From NCBI GenBank assembly GCA_021804195.1, contig JAJZKJ010000062.1:1-9088 (forward strand): DNA of 9,088 bases. Direction: 5' to 3'. The notes under the pieces are model-generated. The model had not been told where the DNA came from, did not search any database, and saw only the letters and a list, made by a program, of their open reading frames with translations. A program made the translations under genes and the position numbers. Shown one piece after another: positions 6,525 to 9,088 of this stretch. The stretch comes from Acidobacteriota bacterium (GTDB lineage Bacteria > Planctomycetota > Phycisphaerae > WQYP01 > JAJZKJ01). The number at the start of each line of letters is the position of its first letter. The first letter of the stretch is position 1.

Positions 6525-8258
6525 ATGAACGAAAAATACGAAACACACGAACACGACGTCATAGTCATCGGCGCGGGCGGCGCGGGGTTGCGGGCCGCGA
6601 TTGAGTGCTCCGCACTGGGCGCCAAAACGGCGCTGATATGCAAATCGCTCCTGGGTAAAGCGCACACGGTCATGGCGGAAGGCGGCGTAGCCGCGGCGCT
6701 GGCCCATGTGGATGCTCAGGACAGTTGGCGGACCCATTTCCAGGATACTCTTTTCGGCGGCAAGTACCTCAACAACTGGCGCATGGCCGAGTTGCACGCC
6801 CGGGAAGCGCCCGAGCGCGTGCGCGAATTGGAGCGATGGGGCGCGGTGTTCGACCGCACGCCCGATGGAAAAATTTTGCAGCGCGCCTTCGGTGGACATA
6901 CCTACCGGCGGCTGGCGCACGTCGGCGACCGCACAGGACTGGAACTGATTCGCACTTTGCAGGACAAGGGTGTGCACCAGGGCATCGACGTCTTTATGGA
7001 ATGCACGATCACGAAGCTGCTCAAGGACGGCGAGCGCGTCTGCGGGGCATTCGGCTATTGGCGCGAGACGGGCCGCTTCGTGGTGTACAAGGCCAAGGCC
7101 GTGGTGCTGGCCACGGGCGGCATTGGCAAGTGTTATAAGATTACCTCCAACTCCTGGGAATCCACCGGCGATGGCCACGCGCTCGGATACGAAGCCGGCG
7201 CGGAGTTGGTGGACATGGAGTTCGTTCAATTTCATCCCACGGGCATGGTCTGGCCGCCGGGGGTGATGGGTCTTTTGGTGACGGAAGCGGTTCGCGGTGA
7301 AGGCGGCATCCTTCGCAACAACCAGGGCGAACGTTTCATGGAAAAATATGATCCCAAACGAATGGATTTATCTACGCGCGATGTGGTGGCGCGGGCGATC
7401 TACACCGAGGTGAAAGAGGGCCGCGGCTCACCGCATGGCGGCTGTTTCCTTGATATCTCTCATCGAAAAGCCCCCTACATCCGGCAAAAGCTCCCGAGCA
7501 TGTATCACCAGTTCAAGGAACTCGCCGACGTGGACATCACAAAAGAGCCGATGGAAGTCGGTCCCACCAGCCATTACACCATGGGGGGGATCAAGGTGGA
7601 TGCCGACACCGGCGCCAGCACCGTTCCCGGTCTTTACGCCGCGGGCGAATGTACTGGCGGAGTGAACGGCGCCAACCGTCTCGGCGGCAATTCCCTCTCG
7701 GACTTGCTGGTGTTTGGCCGGCGCGCCGGCGCCGGCGCCGCGGAATACGCCAACCGGGCCGCGCCGCCCCGGATCGATCAGACGCAGGTGGAAAACGCGG
7801 CGGGTGAAATGATCGGCTTTTTCGATCGACCCGGCGCTGCGGATCCCTATAAGCTCCATGTCGATCTGCAAAATACGATGCAAAACCTCGCTGGCATTTT
7901 CCGCGAAGAAAAAGACTTGACCATGGCCGTGGCCAGGCTGGAGGACCTCCAGCGGCGCGCCGCCCACGTCGGCGTCGTCGAAGGCCAGCGTATGTACAAT
8001 CCGGGCTGGCATCTGTGCCGGGACCTGCACAACATGCTGATCTGCTCCCAGGCGATCGTCCGCGCCGCTCTCTTGCGCAAAGAGAGCCGCGGGGCGCACA
8101 GCCGATTGGATTTCCCGAAGTACGACGAATACTGGGGTGAACATAACATCGTGATAAAAAAGGAACCCGACGGTATGAAAGTCCAGGCCCGCCCCGTGGT
8201 CAAAGTCGCGGAGTTGATCCCCCTGGTAGACGAAAAAAAAGCCAAGGAAACCAAATGA
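6525..8258 (+). CDS. sdhA: Succinate dehydrogenase flavoprotein subunit
   Basis: The 577-residue catalytic subunit oxidises succinate to fumarate (or the reverse) with FAD. Visible are the N-terminal dinucleotide motif VIGAGGAGLRAA (14-25) and KAHTVMAEGG (45-54), whose His47 is in the position that covalently binds FAD. Next come QFHPTG with His237, TEAVRGEGG (253-261), and TRDVVAR with Arg290, equivalent to the proton-shuttle arginine of E. coli SdhA. PTSHYTMGG follows with His350, then GECTGGVNGANRLGGNSLSD with Arg385. The wording is very close to mycobacterial SdhA1 as I remember it (for example NNWRMAELHAREAP and GFGYWRE-like segments). No Shine-Dalgarno lies close before the ATG at 6525; with a 6-bp gap from the anchor gene this suggests translational coupling. 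The stop overlaps the sdhB start (ATGA). The stretch 7324-7436 (residues 268-304, including Arg290) recurs exactly at the right end of the window. Confidence 0.97.
   Translation: MNEKYETHEHDVIVIGAGGAGLRAAIECSALGAKTALICKSLLGKAHTVMAEGGVAAALAHVDAQDSWRTHFQDTLFGGKYLNNWRMAELHAREAPERVRELERWGAVFDRTPDGKILQRAFGGHTYRRLAHVGDRTGLELIRTLQDKGVHQGIDVFMECTITKLLKDGERVCGAFGYWRETGRFVVYKAKAVVLATGGIGKCYKITSNSWESTGDGHALGYEAGAELVDMEFVQFHPTGMVWPPGVMGLLVTEAVRGEGGILRNNQGERFMEKYDPKRMDLSTRDVVARAIYTEVKEGRGSPHGGCFLDISHRKAPYIRQKLPSMYHQFKELADVDITKEPMEVGPTSHYTMGGIKVDADTGASTVPGLYAAGECTGGVNGANRLGGNSLSDLLVFGRRAGAGAAEYANRAAPPRIDQTQVENAAGEMIGFFDRPGAADPYKLHVDLQNTMQNLAGIFREEKDLTMAVARLEDLQRRAAHVGVVEGQRMYNPGWHLCRDLHNMLICSQAIVRAALLRKESRGAHSRLDFPKYDEYWGEHNIVIKKEPDGMKVQARPVVKVAELIPLVDEKKAKETK
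7324..7436 (+). repeat. Internal copy of the 113-bp exact direct repeat
   Basis: This part of sdhA is identical to 8976-9088, an offset of 1652 bp. The identity stops on the left at 7323 (C here, A at 8975). On the right it is limited only by the window edge, so the true repeat may be longer. Confidence 0.98.
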
Positions 8259-9088
8259 GCATCCGAACTTTCAGTGTTTGGCGCGGCGACAAAAACGGCG
8301 GCCGATTTGTGGAGTACCAGGTCGAGGTCGAAGAAGGTATGGTGGTGCTCGACGCGATCCACCAGATTCAACGTACCCAGGCGCATGATCTGGCCTGCCG
8401 CTGGAACTGCAAAGCCGCCAAATGCGGCTCGTGCAGCGCCGAAGTGAACGGCCGGCCCCGCCTCATGTGCAAGACCCGCCTGGATGCTTTACCCGTCGGT
8501 GAAATGGTCCGCATCCAGCCTCTTCAAACGTTTCCAATCATTCGCGATCTGGTTACGGATGTCTCCTGGAATTATCAGGTCAATAAAAAAATCCCGCCGT
8601 TTGCGCCCCGCCCGGACGCCTCCTGGGTCATGCTCCAGCAGGACGTGAATCGGGCGCAGGAGTTCCGCAAGTGCATTGAGTGTTTCCTCTGCCAGAATGT
8701 ATGCCACGTTTTGCGCGAGCACGAACGCAAGTCGGAATTTTTTGGGCCGCGGTTTTTCGTGCGTATCGCCAGCCTCCAGATGCATCCGATGGACTCACTG
8801 GACCGCCTTCCATTGCTCAAAAACGAGGCGGGACTCGGTTTGTGCAACATCACGAAATGCTGTACGGAAGTGTGCCCCGAAGACATCCACATCACCGACA
8901 ACGCCATCATCCCGCTCAAGGAACGGGTGGTGGACCGCTATTATGACCCAATCCAAATACTCCTGCGTAAAATCAAGGGCGAACGTTTCATGGAAAAATA
9001 TGATCCCAAACGAATGGATTTATCTACGCGCGATGTGGTGGCGCGGGCGATCTACACCGAGGTGAAAGAGGGCCGCGGCTCACCGCAT
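8255..9088 (+). CDS. sdhB: Succinate dehydrogenase iron-sulfur subunit, running in frame into a duplicated sdhA fragment
   Basis: The frame starts at the ATG in the ATGA overlap with sdhA, with AAGGA 6 bases upstream. Residues 1-241 are a regular SdhB. The [2Fe-2S] cysteines are Cys52, Cys57, Cys60 and Cys72. Cys140, Cys143, Cys146 and Cys207 suit the [4Fe-4S] cluster, and Cys150, Cys197 and Cys203 the [3Fe-4S] cluster that donates to quinone. This subunit carries electrons from the SdhA flavin to the membrane anchor. The mycobacterial homologue has about 248 residues and ends shortly after the DPI motif seen here at 231-233, so SdhB is almost complete at residue 241. From base 8976 the DNA is an exact copy of sdhA 7324-7436, adding 37 SdhA residues (268-304 of SdhA) in the same frame with no stop before the window edge. 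The native C-terminus, if different, is therefore not visible. Confidence 0.93.
   Translation, partial: MSIRTFSVWRGDKNGGRFVEYQVEVEEGMVVLDAIHQIQRTQAHDLACRWNCKAAKCGSCSAEVNGRPRLMCKTRLDALPVGEMVRIQPLQTFPIIRDLVTDVSWNYQVNKKIPPFAPRPDASWVMLQQDVNRAQEFRKCIECFLCQNVCHVLREHERKSEFFGPRFFVRIASLQMHPMDSLDRLPLLKNEAGLGLCNITKCCTEVCPEDIHITDNAIIPLKERVVDRYYDPIQILLRKIKGERFMEKYDPKRMDLSTRDVVARAIYTEVKEGRGSPH
8976..9088 (+). repeat. Terminal copy of the 113-bp exact direct repeat (sdhA fragment after sdhB)
   Basis: Bases 8976-9088 repeat 7324-7436 without a mismatch and keep the same reading phase as sdhA. The junction falls where sdhB should end. Perfect identity plus location at the sequence end points to an assembly, circularisation or amplification artefact, or to a very recent tandem duplication. 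Confidence 0.95.

Noticed and set aside
7428..8144. 238-residue open frame on the - strand inside sdhA
   Set aside because: It is an antisense shadow of a strongly conserved coding gene.
1..9088. CRISPR array, tRNA or rRNA genes, insertion sequence or transposase
   Set aside because: No spaced short direct repeats, no tRNA cloverleaf or rRNA core sequence, and no transposase motifs or terminal inverted repeats were seen.

Overview
The window is about 9.1 kb of GC-rich bacterial DNA, probably a short (meta)genomic contig. It holds six complete protein genes, one gene cut at its 5' end, and a nearly complete sdhB that runs into a duplicated sequence at the right edge. The EF-G wording, a CBM9-type secreted protein and a Sdh1-type succinate dehydrogenase would suit a member of the PVC group, perhaps Planctomycetes/Phycisphaerae. 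That placement rests on remembered family resemblance, not on a search, and is only moderately likely.

Left part (1-1691, + strand): the C-terminal two thirds of a thioredoxin-reductase-like ferredoxin/flavodoxin-NADP+ reductase, then an exported CBM9-like protein. The latter converges on fusA (elongation factor G, - strand, 3812-1701) with only 9 bp between the stop codons.

Middle (3813-4254): a 442-bp divergent intergenic region without a credible protein gene. On the - strand it carries a consensus-like promoter (TTGCAA-N18-TATAAT), about 200 nt able to form two sizeable helical domains, and a classical intrinsic terminator (CCCGC-CAA-GCGGG followed by TCTTTTT), all before fusA. It is either a free-standing small RNA or a fusA leader with an attenuator, and it is the best candidate here for something undescribed. 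The same palindromic TTGCAA can serve as -35 box for a weaker + strand promoter driving a glutamine amidotransferase-dut pair (4255-5479).

Right part (5480-9088): a strong promoter (TTGACA-N17-TAGAAT) whose spacer is largely occupied by a perfect 7-bp inverted repeat, then three tightly packed genes: a five-helix membrane anchor, SdhA flavoprotein and SdhB iron-sulfur protein. Gene order and sequence style match the Sdh1-type complex known from mycobacteria. It oxidises succinate and passes electrons through FAD and three Fe-S clusters to quinone at the membrane.

The last 113 bp of the window are an exact copy of an internal part of sdhA (7324-7436), joined in frame to sdhB close to its expected C-terminus. 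This is most simply an assembly or amplification artefact, but a real tandem duplication with a 1652-bp unit cannot be excluded from the sequence alone.
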